Source: Helicovermis profundi (GTDB taxonomy: Bacteria > Bacillota > Clostridia > Peptostreptococcales > Acidaminobacteraceae). From it: a DNA stretch of 64,000 bases. The number at the start of each line of letters is the position of its first letter. The stretch's first letter is position 1. The DNA lies in NCBI RefSeq assembly GCF_033097505.1, contig NZ_AP028654.1, positions 2,190,001 to 2,254,000 on the forward strand. The letters are read 5' to 3'. This document shows, in pieces, positions 25,946-35,057 of this stretch. A program made the position numbers and the translations under genes. The notes under the pieces were generated by a model that saw only the letters and a program-made list of their open reading frames with translations, did not search any database and was not told where the DNA came from.

Positions 25946-27274
25946 TTATTCATCTAATACTAACGACGAAAGTGAATAACCATCATTTAAGTCTGAAATT
26001 ACAGCATTAAATCCTGCTCTTGTAAATATACCTTTCATTTTTTCATTATAAACAAAAATACCTGTTATATTGTAAAATTCAGCAATATCAAAAGAACCAT
26101 CTTCTTTGAAATTAAGATTTTTATTTATCGATCTCTCACAAAATTCTTGAATAATATAGCCTTCTTTAGCAGAAGCAATTAATAACTTACGCCACTCTTC
26201 AGTATCAAATTCTTTTCCAGCATAAACACCTTTTGATGCATAATAATCAACAGGTTTAATAATATATATTTCTTTATTTTTAACAAATGATTCTAAGTTT
26301 TCATCGATTCTAAGAGTACTTGTATAAGGAATATATTTATCAATATATGCGAGTTCATCATCACTTAAATATTTTCTAAACTCCTCGTGGTGAAGTGCCT
26401 CAAAATATTTTTTAGTATGAACAATTTGTGATTTAATTGATCCAATGATACATGTTTTATTTGCCTTAATTCCTCTAATTAAAGGCATTAATTCATCGTA
26501 ATGTTCCATCATGTCTCTAGTAACCAATCTTCTATATATAATATCAATTTTTTCTTTATTATAAAATAAATTTCCATCCTTTTCTTCTAATTCATCAGGG
26601 CTAACAATCTGACAATTAAAACCACTTTTTATAAAAGCTTTCTTAAATTCTTCAAATTCATATGGAAAGCCTTTTGACATGTAATCCATAATTGCTACAA
26701 GTGGTTTTTCTGAAAATGAGCCTCCATTTTCTACAAATTCTTTATAAATACTTTTGACTTCCTCAACCCATGATTGATATAATTCATACCGCGAAATATT
26801 ATGTTTTTTTTGTATTTCATTCATTAAAAATGAATCAATTAATATATCTGAAAGTGGAGTTTCCTCATTCATAGCTGATGTACCATCAGTATTTAATTCA
26901 CAAAATTTATAAGTTCCATCAGGATAATAGAAAAAGTCAAAGCGACCCATGGGAACATTTGATTTAAATCTATGGGGAATTAAAATTAATTCTTCTAATC
27001 TAGCATCAAAATTCCAAATATGTCTTACATCAGGCTTCGTTAAATAAATATCAATAGAATGGTTTACTATATTAAATATATTTTTACTTATATCTTCAAA
27101 TTTTTTTACATCTTCTCTTGAGTAAATAGACGGAAAGTACAAAAAAGGTAGTTGTTTGCCTTTGTATATTGCATTTGAACTTCCTACTTTACTATACATT
27201 TTTTTATAATCTTTTTGAATAATAGAAATAGTAGTAGATGCTAATTTTACTAGCTTCTCATTTATTTTAAACAT
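25946..27274 (-). CDS. Circularly permuted ATP-grasp ligase (glutathionylspermidine-synthase-like)
   Basis: A 442-residue ligase. GRFDFFYYPDGTYKFCELNT, SAMNEETPLSD and, nearer the C-terminus, IYIIKPVDYYASKGVYAGKE and EGYIIQEFCE give the permuted ATP-grasp pattern found in the synthetase domain of glutathionylspermidine synthase and relatives. It overlaps the upstream glutamate-cysteine ligase gene by eight bases and starts at ATG 27274 behind GGAGG. The obvious inference is that it adds a further amino acid or amine to gamma-glutamylcysteine. It is not a canonical GshB, and no amidase domain is present. The product is unknown. Confidence 0.8.
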   Translation of the reverse strand: MFKINEKLVKLASTTISIIQKDYKKMYSKVGSSNAIYKGKQLPFLYFPSIYSREDVKKFEDISKNIFNIVNHSIDIYLTKPDVRHIWNFDARLEELILIPHRFKSNVPMGRFDFFYYPDGTYKFCELNTDGTSAMNEETPLSDILIDSFLMNEIQKKHNISRYELYQSWVEEVKSIYKEFVENGGSFSEKPLVAIMDYMSKGFPYEFEEFKKAFIKSGFNCQIVSPDELEEKDGNLFYNKEKIDIIYRRLVTRDMMEHYDELMPLIRGIKANKTCIIGSIKSQIVHTKKYFEALHHEEFRKYLSDDELAYIDKYIPYTSTLRIDENLESFVKNKEIYIIKPVDYYASKGVYAGKEFDTEEWRKLLIASAKEGYIIQEFCERSINKNLNFKEDGSFDIAEFYNITGIFVYNEKMKGIFTRAGFNAVISDLNDGYSLSSLVLDE

Positions 27275-28571
27275 TAAAACCTCCATTAATAACAGCGTAT
27301 TTAAATTTATCAAAATTATCTTTATATAAAATTTTTAGATATTCGCTTACCGATCTATTTGTTTGTAACCATTCATTAAATGATTCCAAAATCACTCTTT
27401 CATCATTATCAAGCCCACTTATTGCATCCAAAATTAACTGGTTAATAAAAAATTGGCAAGATATGTTTTCATTAGCGCATCTAAAGTCAAAGTCATAACT
27501 TAATTTTATTTTATCGTTTATATTTTTAATATCCCTATCTTTAAAATTAAGTGATATATTATAGTATTTTTCAAGCGTGTTTTCGCTGTATAATATTCCT
27601 TTAATCAATGAAGGAACAGCTAAATTAAAGGGATATGGTATAGCGTCTGCAGTCCTAATTTCTATAAATTGTTTCACTCTTACATCTGGAAAAACCATTG
27701 AAGATACATGAAGTAATTGCTCTTTATTTAAATCCAATTTTTTAGAAATACTTTCTACAGTTTGATTGCCATAAGTAAGAACTTTACTATCTACTTTTAA
27801 AAATAATGGAGTAGATTTCATTATAAAATCAGCATATGATGAATATCCAAATTTTTCATCAAAGACACCCTTTGGTAATTTACATCTACTGATATCTGTC
27901 TTGTCCCAAATTTTAACCCTGAGATTATTTGCTTCATAAATCTCATTTTCAAAGATTGGTGAAGCATCAAATATCCTTGAAATAAATGGTGCTAAAAAAT
28001 TAGCCACTCTATATTTTTTTATAAAATCAGCTTCATCTTCATAATCTATAGAAATCTGTGTTGATGCAGTCCCTTTCATCATATTACGAGCCAAAGTTCC
28101 TTTTGTAGATAAATAATCGTACATAAAGGCATACCTTTCTTTTGGTAAAAGTGGTAAATCATCTATTTTAGTAACTGGATGATATCCAAGTGAAATCAAT
28201 ACTTGATCATAATTCAAAAATGATTCTATTTCTGATTTAACTTTTAAATATTCCTTTTGAATATCCAAAATATTTTCTAAGGGTTTTAAACTTATTTCAA
28301 CTTGACCACCAGGTTCAAAAGAAAATCCATTTCCATCTTTTGATGCATTTAATATATGATCATTTTCTTCATAATCAATTTTCCAACCACTATTAATCAT
28401 TTTATTTGCTAGTTCATTTTGTCCATTCTTTTCAAAATACTTATAACTTATTAATGTATCACGATTAACTAAAAAATGTTCAAATTCAACGCCTAACAAC
28501 TTACTTTTCTTTTCTCCATTACAATAATAATTTATTAATTTTTCACTAGTTGATTTCATATATGTTTTCAT
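27267..28571 (-). CDS. GCS2-family glutamate-cysteine ligase
   Basis: A 434-residue protein of the GCS2 (plant/actinobacterial GshA/EgtA) type. Features: LGVEFEHFLVN near residue 25 with the metal-binding Glu residues, FSFEPGGQVEISLKPLENI, SLGYHPVT, TASTQISIDYE and QFIEIRTADAIPYPF. It should form gamma-glutamylcysteine. The ATG at 28571 overlaps the TetR stop (ATGA); an ATG at 28559 is better spaced from AAAGG and is an alternative. Genes for ergothioneine or mycothiol synthesis are absent, so the partner ligase downstream defines the product. Confidence 0.85.
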   Translation of the reverse strand: MKTYMKSTSEKLINYYCNGEKKSKLLGVEFEHFLVNRDTLISYKYFEKNGQNELANKMINSGWKIDYEENDHILNASKDGNGFSFEPGGQVEISLKPLENILDIQKEYLKVKSEIESFLNYDQVLISLGYHPVTKIDDLPLLPKERYAFMYDYLSTKGTLARNMMKGTASTQISIDYEDEADFIKKYRVANFLAPFISRIFDASPIFENEIYEANNLRVKIWDKTDISRCKLPKGVFDEKFGYSSYADFIMKSTPLFLKVDSKVLTYGNQTVESISKKLDLNKEQLLHVSSMVFPDVRVKQFIEIRTADAIPYPFNLAVPSLIKGILYSENTLEKYYNISLNFKDRDIKNINDKIKLSYDFDFRCANENISCQFFINQLILDAISGLDNDERVILESFNEWLQTNRSVSEYLKILYKDNFDKFKYAVINGGFNV

Positions 28572-29167
28572 CCTTTGCAATTAGACTTTGTTTTATTGGT
28601 TTTTATAGCATCCCACGCAATATCACGCGCACTATAAATATATAGTTCAGATAATTTTGAACACGAACACAGATTTCTCTTTGCTAATTGAGATGATGGA
28701 TAAAATGTGTATGCAAAAAGAATTTCATCTGAAACCGGTTTAATAACTTTATTTTCTTTCCCAATTCTAAACAATTCATATACTTTTGAAAAATAACATA
28801 AACCTAAATTTTCATTATATTTTTCCCCAAAAGGCGAATTTGTAAATTGCATCATATAATCGAATTCTTTGTTAAATTTTAAACAAAAATTATAATAATT
28901 TATCCACATTTTTTTGTACTCTTTTTCAACACATCCATCTAAGTTAATTTCTTCTAATACGAATTTACTCATCTTCGCTCTTACATCTAAATATAATTTG
29001 TTAATTAAATCCTCCTTATTTTCGAAGTAAATGTAAATTGTTGCTGGAGATACTCCAGCTGTTTTTGCTATTTTTGAAATTGAAGCTTTTGCAAAGCCTT
29101 CTAATTTAAACAAATCAATCGAGGCTTCAAGTATTGCATTATATTTATTTTCGTCTTTTATTCTCAT
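28568..29167 (-). CDS. TetR-family regulator of the thiol-ligase operon
   Basis: A 199-residue TetR protein. HTH at residues 5-50 (AILEASIDLFKLEGFAKAS, KTAGVSPATIYIYFENKEDL), followed by a helical ligand domain. The C-terminal half holds several cysteines (NLCSCSKL, NCKG and one in LDGC), unusual density that could sense thiols or redox state. It is the first gene of an operon with the two ligases. ATG 29167 has no clear ribosome binding site; AATGAATGTTCGTTTATT just upstream looks like an imperfect palindromic operator. Confidence 0.85.
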   Translation of the reverse strand: MRIKDENKYNAILEASIDLFKLEGFAKASISKIAKTAGVSPATIYIYFENKEDLINKLYLDVRAKMSKFVLEEINLDGCVEKEYKKMWINYYNFCLKFNKEFDYMMQFTNSPFGEKYNENLGLCYFSKVYELFRIGKENKVIKPVSDEILFAYTFYPSSQLAKRNLCSCSKLSELYIYSARDIAWDAIKTNKTKSNCKG

Positions 29168-29304
29168 AAGTCTATAATAAACGAACATTCATTTATAGTC
29201 AAATATTAAATTTCAATTATTACTTATCTTTAATTTTTTAGTATACTCTTTCATCGCAAATTTAAAGTAATTACCTTAAAATCCCTTGCAAATCAAATAT
29301 ACAA

Positions 29305-29333
29305 TTGCTTACATAAAAAAAATACTTTATAAT
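29305..29333 (+). promoter_or_regulatory. Promoter of the M20 amidohydrolase operon
   Basis: TTGCTT and TATAAT with 17-base spacing, about 33 bases before the start codon and divergent from the TetR gene. Confidence 0.65.
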
Positions 29334-29365
29334 ATAGAAGACAAGCTAATAAGGTGGTTATAAAA

Positions 29366-30529
29366 ATGTATACGGAAATTTTTAAATTTAAAGATGAAAT
29401 TACAAGTCTAAGACGTGAACTTCATAAAATTCCTGAATCTGGATTTAATGAAGAAAAAACTTCAAAATTTATAAGAGATTATTTAGATAGTATTTCTATT
29501 AAATATAAAACTTATGCTAAAACTGGTGTAATTGGATATATTACTATTGATGAAAATTTACCTTCTATTGCTTTTAGAAGCGATATGGATGCTCTTTCAA
29601 TGCATGAATTAACTAAACACGATTTTAAATCTACACATGAAGGTTTTATGCATGCTTGCGGTCACGATGGGCATATGGCAATGCTTCTAATTTTTGCTAA
29701 GTATATGTCTTCTAGAAAGGACAAACTTACTAAAAATATTGTTTTCATTTTTCAACCTGCAGAAGAAGGTCCTGGTGGAGCTGAGGTTCTTTTAAAAGAA
29801 GGTTTAAAAGAAGACTTTAATATTATGGAGTTTATTGGAATTCATTTATACCCTGAAACAAATGCAGGTGATTTTTCTCTTAAGAGTGGTCCTATGATGG
29901 CTATGACTGGTGAATTTGATATTGAAATTACTGGAAAAAGTGGTCATGGAGCAATGCCTCACAAATCTCTTGATGCAATTGTTTTGTCCGTGGAACTAAT
30001 TCAGAGCTTTCAAAACATAATTAGTAGAACTATTGATCCAGTATCTCCTGCTGTCTTGACTATTGGAAGAATGGAGTGCGGTGAAAGAAGAAATATTATT
30101 GCAGAATCTGCTATTCTTGAAGGAACTCTTAGAGCATTTGATGATACTGTTTACAATTTAATTAAGGAAAAAATGCTTAATCACGCTAAAGGACTTGAAA
30201 TTTCTTATGGGTGTAAAGTTAATACTATTTTTAGAGATATGTATCCTCCTGTTGTTAATGATATTAATCTCTATAATGATTTTATTAACGCTAACAAAAA
30301 ATCTTTTAATATTGAGCTTATTGATCCTCAAATGCTGGCTGAAGATTTTTCTTATTATCAAAAGTCCACTCCTGGATTATTTATATTTTTAGGAATACGA
30401 AATAAAGAAAAAGGTCATATATTTCCACTTCATAGTTCTAAATTTAATTTTGATGAAGAAATTCTTTTAACAGGAGTTCAGTCTTACATCAATTTACTCG
30501 AATATAAAAAAATACTTATAAATAATTAG
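29366..30529 (+). CDS. M20D amidohydrolase
   Basis: A 387-residue metallo-amidohydrolase of the N-acyl-amino acid / hippurate hydrolase group. It begins LRRELHKIPESGFNEEKT and has the metal site HACGHDGHMA, the catalytic pair QPAEEGPGGAE, the dimerisation-domain motif TGKSGHGAMPHKSLDAI and HSSKFNFDEE. Start ATG 29366 has AAGGTGG eight bases upstream. No signal peptide. First gene of a probable operon with the CPBP protease and the methyltransferase. Substrate not predictable. Confidence 0.9.
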   Translation: MYTEIFKFKDEITSLRRELHKIPESGFNEEKTSKFIRDYLDSISIKYKTYAKTGVIGYITIDENLPSIAFRSDMDALSMHELTKHDFKSTHEGFMHACGHDGHMAMLLIFAKYMSSRKDKLTKNIVFIFQPAEEGPGGAEVLLKEGLKEDFNIMEFIGIHLYPETNAGDFSLKSGPMMAMTGEFDIEITGKSGHGAMPHKSLDAIVLSVELIQSFQNIISRTIDPVSPAVLTIGRMECGERRNIIAESAILEGTLRAFDDTVYNLIKEKMLNHAKGLEISYGCKVNTIFRDMYPPVVNDINLYNDFINANKKSFNIELIDPQMLAEDFSYYQKSTPGLFIFLGIRNKEKGHIFPLHSSKFNFDEEILLTGVQSYINLLEYKKILINN

Positions 30530-30537
30530 GAGAAATT

Positions 30538-31608
30538 ATGAATGAAAATTACAGTTTATTAAAAACAAATTTACTCTACACCGCATTAACAATAGTATTC
30601 TTAACTATTGGTGGCTATTTTCAAAACAAAGATTTTTATTCGGGCATTTTTATTACAGAATATATTATTATACTTCTTCCAGTTTTTCTTCTAGCAATTT
30701 TTACTAAAGTAAACATTAGAAAAGCTCTTAAAATTAACCCTATAAAATTAAAAACTTTATTTAAAATTTTTATTATGGCATTTCTTCTTTTACCTGTAAT
30801 TGCATCTGCTAATTTACTAATTATTAGCATACTAAGTTTTTTTGGTAAAGTAATAATGCCTCCAATTCCCGAAGTTACAAATGGCAAGGAATTTTTAGTT
30901 CAGTTATTTTTTGTTTCAATTTCAGCTGGACTTTGCGAAGAATTTTTCTTTAGAGGAATGGTTCTAAATGCTTATGAAGGTTTTTTCAATAAAAAATGGG
31001 GCGTAATTAGTGCCGCTCTTTTATTTGGACTGTTTCATTTTAATATACAAAATCTTTTAGGACCAATTATACTCGGTTTAGTTTTTGGTTATATAGTTCA
31101 GCTTACAAATTCTATTTTTGCAAGCGTAATCGCGCATATTGCAAACAATGGTATTGCGGTTACTATTGCATTTATTGGTTCTTACTTTGCATCAGCGCTT
31201 CCTGATAATGCTAATAGCGCAGCTGCTTTAAATACACCGTCAATTGTAATTGCTCAGTTTATATTTTTTACAATTATTGCCTCAATAAGTGCATTTGGAG
31301 TTTATCTAATTATTAAATCAATTGCTAAAGATTATATTCCTCTTAAAGTATCTGACAATATAAATATTAATGAAACAAACTACTCTGTTATGGAGATTGA
31401 AGAAAATACAGCTTATATTAAAAATAAAGAAACTGAAGAACTAAAAAAAATAAATATTCCAAAACTGCTTAAAAGCAAGTATTCTAGGACGCTTAAAATT
31501 TGGGATGATAAAATAGAAAATAAACCTAAATTAATTTACTTTATTCCTATTGGAATTTCTGTTATTATGTATTTTATGGTTCTAAATCTTCAACTTACTA
31601 TGAAATAA
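30538..31608 (+). CDS. CPBP-family intramembrane metalloprotease
   Basis: 356 residues with about eight membrane spans. Motifs: EEFFFRGMV (EExxxR, around residue 137), LFGLFHFNIQN with the metal His, and a third His in SVIAHIANNG. These are the CAAX protease/bacteriocin-processing signatures. After the last core span there is a soluble segment (~residues 275-330, ENTAYIKNKETEELKK) before a final span. AGGAG precedes ATG 30538, eight bases after the amidohydrolase stop. Target unknown. Confidence 0.88.
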   Translation: MNENYSLLKTNLLYTALTIVFLTIGGYFQNKDFYSGIFITEYIIILLPVFLLAIFTKVNIRKALKINPIKLKTLFKIFIMAFLLLPVIASANLLIISILSFFGKVIMPPIPEVTNGKEFLVQLFFVSISAGLCEEFFFRGMVLNAYEGFFNKKWGVISAALLFGLFHFNIQNLLGPIILGLVFGYIVQLTNSIFASVIAHIANNGIAVTIAFIGSYFASALPDNANSAAALNTPSIVIAQFIFFTIIASISAFGVYLIIKSIAKDYIPLKVSDNININETNYSVMEIEENTAYIKNKETEELKKINIPKLLKSKYSRTLKIWDDKIENKPKLIYFIPIGISVIMYFMVLNLQLTMK

Positions 31609-31629
31609 TTAAAGAAAGAAGGAAAAATT

Positions 31630-32391
31630 ATGTCAATTTACTCTGGGTTCGCTAGAGCATATGATTTTTTAATGAAAGACGTAGATTACGATAAATGGGT
31701 ACAAATAATAGAAACTTATTTTAAAAAATATAATTATAATGGTAAAGTCATTTTTGAACTCGCATGTGGAACTGGAAATATCACTGAGAGACTATTTAAA
31801 AAAGGATATAATATTATAGGCACCGATATTTCCGAGGAAATGCTAATGATTGCCCAAGAAAAATCCTATGAAAATCACCATATGATTAATTTTATCAATC
31901 AAGATATGAGAGATATTAACTACAGAAAAAAAGTTGATGCTATACTTAGCATTTGTGATGGTATTAATTATATTACTAGTAGCGATGACTTAAAAAGTGT
32001 TATTAACGGAGCTCACAGAATACTTAACGAAAATGGTCTATTCATCTTTGATATTAGCTCTGAATTTAAGCTTAAAAATATTCTATCCAATAATACCTTT
32101 GCAGAAGTTTTTGATGATGCATCTTATATTTGGGAAAATTTCTTCGATGAAGAAACTAATATTTTAGAATTTGATTTAACTATTTTTCTTAAATCAGATG
32201 ATAAAATAAATGATGAAGATTTTTTATATGAAAAATACACAGAAAATCACATTCAAAAAGCTCATTCTATTAAAGAAATAAAAACAGTATTAAATGATAA
32301 ATTTGAAATTCTTGATATAGTAGATGGTGACACTGGTTATAAATTAATGAATGATTCTCAAAGAATTTTATTTGTTTGTAAAAAAATTTAA
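31630..32391 (+). CDS. Class I SAM-dependent methyltransferase
   Basis: A 253-residue methyltransferase with motif I VIFELACGTGNITERL near residue 40, acidic motif II IIGTDISEEML, and motif III LSICDGINYI. The beginning FARAYDFLMKDVDYDKW is common in the clostridial YqeM-like group. It lies 21 bases after the CPBP protease gene and upstream of hslO. Substrate unknown. Confidence 0.88.
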   Translation: MSIYSGFARAYDFLMKDVDYDKWVQIIETYFKKYNYNGKVIFELACGTGNITERLFKKGYNIIGTDISEEMLMIAQEKSYENHHMINFINQDMRDINYRKKVDAILSICDGINYITSSDDLKSVINGAHRILNENGLFIFDISSEFKLKNILSNNTFAEVFDDASYIWENFFDEETNILEFDLTIFLKSDDKINDEDFLYEKYTENHIQKAHSIKEIKTVLNDKFEILDIVDGDTGYKLMNDSQRILFVCKKI

Positions 32392-32485
32392 TTCTTAATA
32401 ATATTTATGTATTTATCAAAATAGAATACAACTACTATACTTTAAAGCAATAAAATTATAAAAAACTATATTAAAAAGGAGAGTT

Positions 32486-32506
32486 ATGCTAGATAAATAT
32501 ATTTAG
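32486..32506 (+). CDS. Six-codon upstream reading frame before hslO
   Basis: ATG-CTA-GAT-AAA-TAT-ATT-TAG stands behind the best ribosome binding site of the region (AAAAGGAGAG). It ends 13 bases before the hslO ATG and is in another frame. It could be a translated leader that couples or limits Hsp33 synthesis. Too short to prove. Confidence 0.35.
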   Translation: MLDKYI

Positions 32507-32519
32507 TATACATGGAAAA

Positions 32520-33407
32520 ATGTCAAATAAATTAATTAGAGGTATAACAACAGACGGTAATTTTAGATTTTTTTTAATAGATTCAACAAACATGGTAGAA
32601 AATGCAAGAAAAATTCATTCTACTACACCCGTATCATCAGCTGCCCTTGGAAGAACTTTAACTGCTGCTTCTCTTTTAGGAAGTATGGATAAAGATGAAA
32701 AAATAAAAATAACTCTTCAAATAAAAGGTTCAAATTTAATTAAAACTATCCTTGCAGTTTCTTCATCTATTGGAGATGTAAAAGGTTATATATCAAATCC
32801 AAATGTTGATATTGATCTTAATAATGAAGGTAAACTTGCAGTTGGAGAGGCTATAGGAAAAGACGGAAAGTTAATTCTTATTCGTGATCTCGGTCTTAAA
32901 GAACCTTATATTGGTCAAAGCAGTTTAGTTTCAGGTGAAATTGCCGAGGACTTAGCTTCTTACTTTTTAAACTCAGAGCAACAACCTTCTGTAGTATCTT
33001 TAGGAGTTTTCGTAGATAAAGATTTAAGTATTAAAAGCGCTGGTGGCTTTATTGTTCAGCCTATGCCAAACACTCCCGAACAATCAATAATTGATTTAGA
33101 GTACAATGTTATTAAACTTGATCCAATTTCCAAATTAATTGCAGATAATAAATCTTCTACTGAAATTTTAAACGAATTATTTGATGGATTTGAGTATAAA
33201 ATTTTAGAAGAAAAAGAAGTTAATTATAAATGCGATTGTTCTAGGGAAAAAATGGAAAAAGGACTTTTAAGCTTAGGCAAAAAAGAAATTAAAGAAATGA
33301 TTGATGAAGATGGAAAAGCTGAATTATCATGTCATTTTTGTAATCATAAATACAATTTTAATTTAGAAGAACTTAGAAAACTCTATGATGAAGCTATGAA
33401 GTATTAA
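32520..33407 (+). CDS. hslO: Redox-regulated chaperone Hsp33
   Basis: A 295-residue Hsp33 with the chaperone core (RTLTAASLLGSMDKDEKI, YIGQSSLVSGEIAEDLA, VSLGVFVDKD) and the C-terminal redox zinc switch CDCSREKM...CHFC (four Cys, two CxC/CxxC pairs near residues 238 and 270). Oxidation releases zinc and activates holdase function. Its own ribosome binding site is weak (GGAAAA next to the ATG), while a strong one serves the short upstream frame. A bidirectional terminator follows. Confidence 0.95.
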   Translation: MSNKLIRGITTDGNFRFFLIDSTNMVENARKIHSTTPVSSAALGRTLTAASLLGSMDKDEKIKITLQIKGSNLIKTILAVSSSIGDVKGYISNPNVDIDLNNEGKLAVGEAIGKDGKLILIRDLGLKEPYIGQSSLVSGEIAEDLASYFLNSEQQPSVVSLGVFVDKDLSIKSAGGFIVQPMPNTPEQSIIDLEYNVIKLDPISKLIADNKSSTEILNELFDGFEYKILEEKEVNYKCDCSREKMEKGLLSLGKKEIKEMIDEDGKAELSCHFCNHKYNFNLEELRKLYDEAMKY

Positions 33408-33460
33408 TTATATTTGTAAATATCACTTTATTTCTATTACTATTTATAACTCAAATAAAA

Positions 33461-33497
33461 AAACAGATGCCTTTTACTAAAACGGTATCTGTTTTTT
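33461..33497. terminator. Bidirectional terminator hslO / DGC gene
   Basis: AAACAGATgCC/GGtATCTGTTT with A and T runs on both sides, between converging genes. Confidence 0.88.
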
Positions 33498-33503
33498 CTA
33501 TTA

Positions 33504-33959
33504 TTATTTTCTTAATAATTTCAAAATATCTTTTTCTACTTGATCAGCAATTTCAAGCATTTTTTTCTCATCAAAATCAGGTCCTGGCTTTTTTTCTGTC
33601 ATATATGATTCATGATCAAGTTCATATGCTAAATCAATTTTAATATTTTCTTTTTCTAGCGTTTTCCTTAAACAAGCACCCTTACACCCATCAATTGTGA
33701 CTTGATAATCATCATAAAAAATAACTTGTGACGGACCTTCCACTTCAGGATACAAGCCTACTGGACATCTCATAAAAGCATTTGGGATTCTTTTAACAAT
33801 TTCACGTGCAATAAAAAAACTTTTTTGTCCAAGGTTTGAACTTCCAGCACAAGAATTTATTCCAATTGTTTTTCCAAATTTCTCATGTTGCATTTTAATC
33901 GTTTTCTTTGCATTTTCTGTTACAATATTCTCTAGTTTTTTCTTCTTCAAAATTATCAT
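33504..33959 (-). CDS. DGC-motif putative zinc-binding protein
   Basis: A 151-residue protein with SCAGSSNLGQ near residue 36, MRCPVGLYPE and the name-giving IDGCKGACLRK (residues ~112-122). These cysteines are conserved in the DGC family, which is annotated as putative zinc-binding and usually sits beside permeases of the UPF0718 type, as here. The ATG at 33959 directly abuts GAGAGAGG, so the TTG three codons later may be the true start. It is the last gene of a three-gene operon. Physiological role unknown; metal or metalloid handling is a guess. Confidence 0.8.
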   Translation of the reverse strand: MIILKKKKLENIVTENAKKTIKMQHEKFGKTIGINSCAGSSNLGQKSFFIAREIVKRIPNAFMRCPVGLYPEVEGPSQVIFYDDYQVTIDGCKGACLRKTLEKENIKIDLAYELDHESYMTEKKPGPDFDEKKMLEIADQVEKDILKLLRK

Positions 33960-34019
33960 CCTCTCTCTTTTTTTATAAAAAAAACATATATCATTTTTTT
34001 CAAATGAAAAACTATTTTT

Positions 34020-34565
34020 CTATTCTTCTCCAATCAACTTTTCGCTAACTAACCCTATTATTATCGCAAGTGGAATAATTATACCAATTCTAAGAGCTGC
34101 AAACTTTACACCTAAAAACTCTGTTTCAAGAGGGAGTAATGGTGCTTTTCCTGCCCACGCAACAATGAATGTAATAAGAATTCTTATTGGTACACCTTTT
34201 TCTTTTAAAGTTTTAAGAAGTGGAAATATAGTTACGAGTGATCCACCAAGTATTATTGGGAATATTGATGCAATTGCCATTCCTTTAATACCAGATTCTT
34301 TTCCAATAAATTTTGATATCTGTTTTGGCGTTAGCCACACTTGTAAGAGTCCTATTATAAGAAAAACTCCTAACATAATTTTAATGGCTTTACTAAAGGT
34401 AAATTCGACTACTTTATTTACTTGCACTGCTTTTTGAGGTGATATGAAATATACGATTAAAATTATAACTCCACTAATCCCAATGTATTTAAGTGCTTCT
34501 ATAAGAGTACTTTTTAATTGTTTTTTCATGTTTGGTTTTTCTTTAATAGGATTTTTCACTTCCAT
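34020..34565 (-). CDS. UPF0718-type permease, second half-size subunit
   Basis: A 181-residue membrane protein with about five spans. The motif IIGLLQVWLTPKQISKFIG and SIFPIILGGSLVTIFPLLKTL resemble one repeat of the two-repeat DUF318/UPF0718 permeases. Coupled to the upstream half (TAATG overlap). The pair together equals one full permease. Family members are linked to metal or arsenic-type loci. No cysteine pair for metal transfer is seen. Confidence 0.78.
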   Translation of the reverse strand: MEVKNPIKEKPNMKKQLKSTLIEALKYIGISGVIILIVYFISPQKAVQVNKVVEFTFSKAIKIMLGVFLIIGLLQVWLTPKQISKFIGKESGIKGMAIASIFPIILGGSLVTIFPLLKTLKEKGVPIRILITFIVAWAGKAPLLPLETEFLGVKFAALRIGIIIPLAIIIGLVSEKLIGEE

Positions 34566-35044
34566 TACATCACCGCCTTAAAAATTAAACCAATAATAAA
34601 TACTGCAAGAAAACTTAGTCCATTTCTTACAAATGTAAATCTTTTACCAAACATCTTTATTTCAAGTGGTATAGTCACAAATCCAATTAATATCGCTGCC
34701 ATTACAAATGTATAAATTGCACCAAAATTCGCACCATTATCATGCAAATAACCTGCAAAAGGAAAAACTGCTCCTGGTTGTATTAAGGAAACGCTACCAA
34801 GTAATTCTCCTAAAAATATTGAAAACACACCACTACTTCCACCTAAAAATAACGCTATAGTATCTTTAGGTAAGAATACTTGAACGAGTCCCATTAATAC
34901 AAATATAAAGAGTATAACTGGAAGCACGCTAATAGCAATTTTTAAAAATACGAAGCCAGCTTTTTTTGTTTTCTCTTTATTAATAAACCACGATAAAATA
35001 AAACCAATAATTCCGATATAAATATAAATATTTCCTGAATCCAT
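34565..35044 (-). CDS. UPF0718-type permease, first half-size subunit
   Basis: A 159-residue membrane protein with about five spans. LMGLVQVFLPKDTIALFLG is clearly homologous in pattern to LLQVWLTPKQISKFIG of the next gene, so both halves descend from the same repeat. SLIQPGAVFPFAGYLHDNGA is the most conserved stretch. First gene of the operon; a 40-bp perfect-arm palindrome lies just before its ATG, a likely repressor site. Confidence 0.78.
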   Translation of the reverse strand: MDSGNIYIYIGIIGFILSWFINKEKTKKAGFVFLKIAISVLPVILFIFVLMGLVQVFLPKDTIALFLGGSSGVFSIFLGELLGSVSLIQPGAVFPFAGYLHDNGANFGAIYTFVMAAILIGFVTIPLEIKMFGKRFTFVRNGLSFLAVFIIGLIFKAVM

Positions 35045-35057
35045 TTTCTCACCCTCT

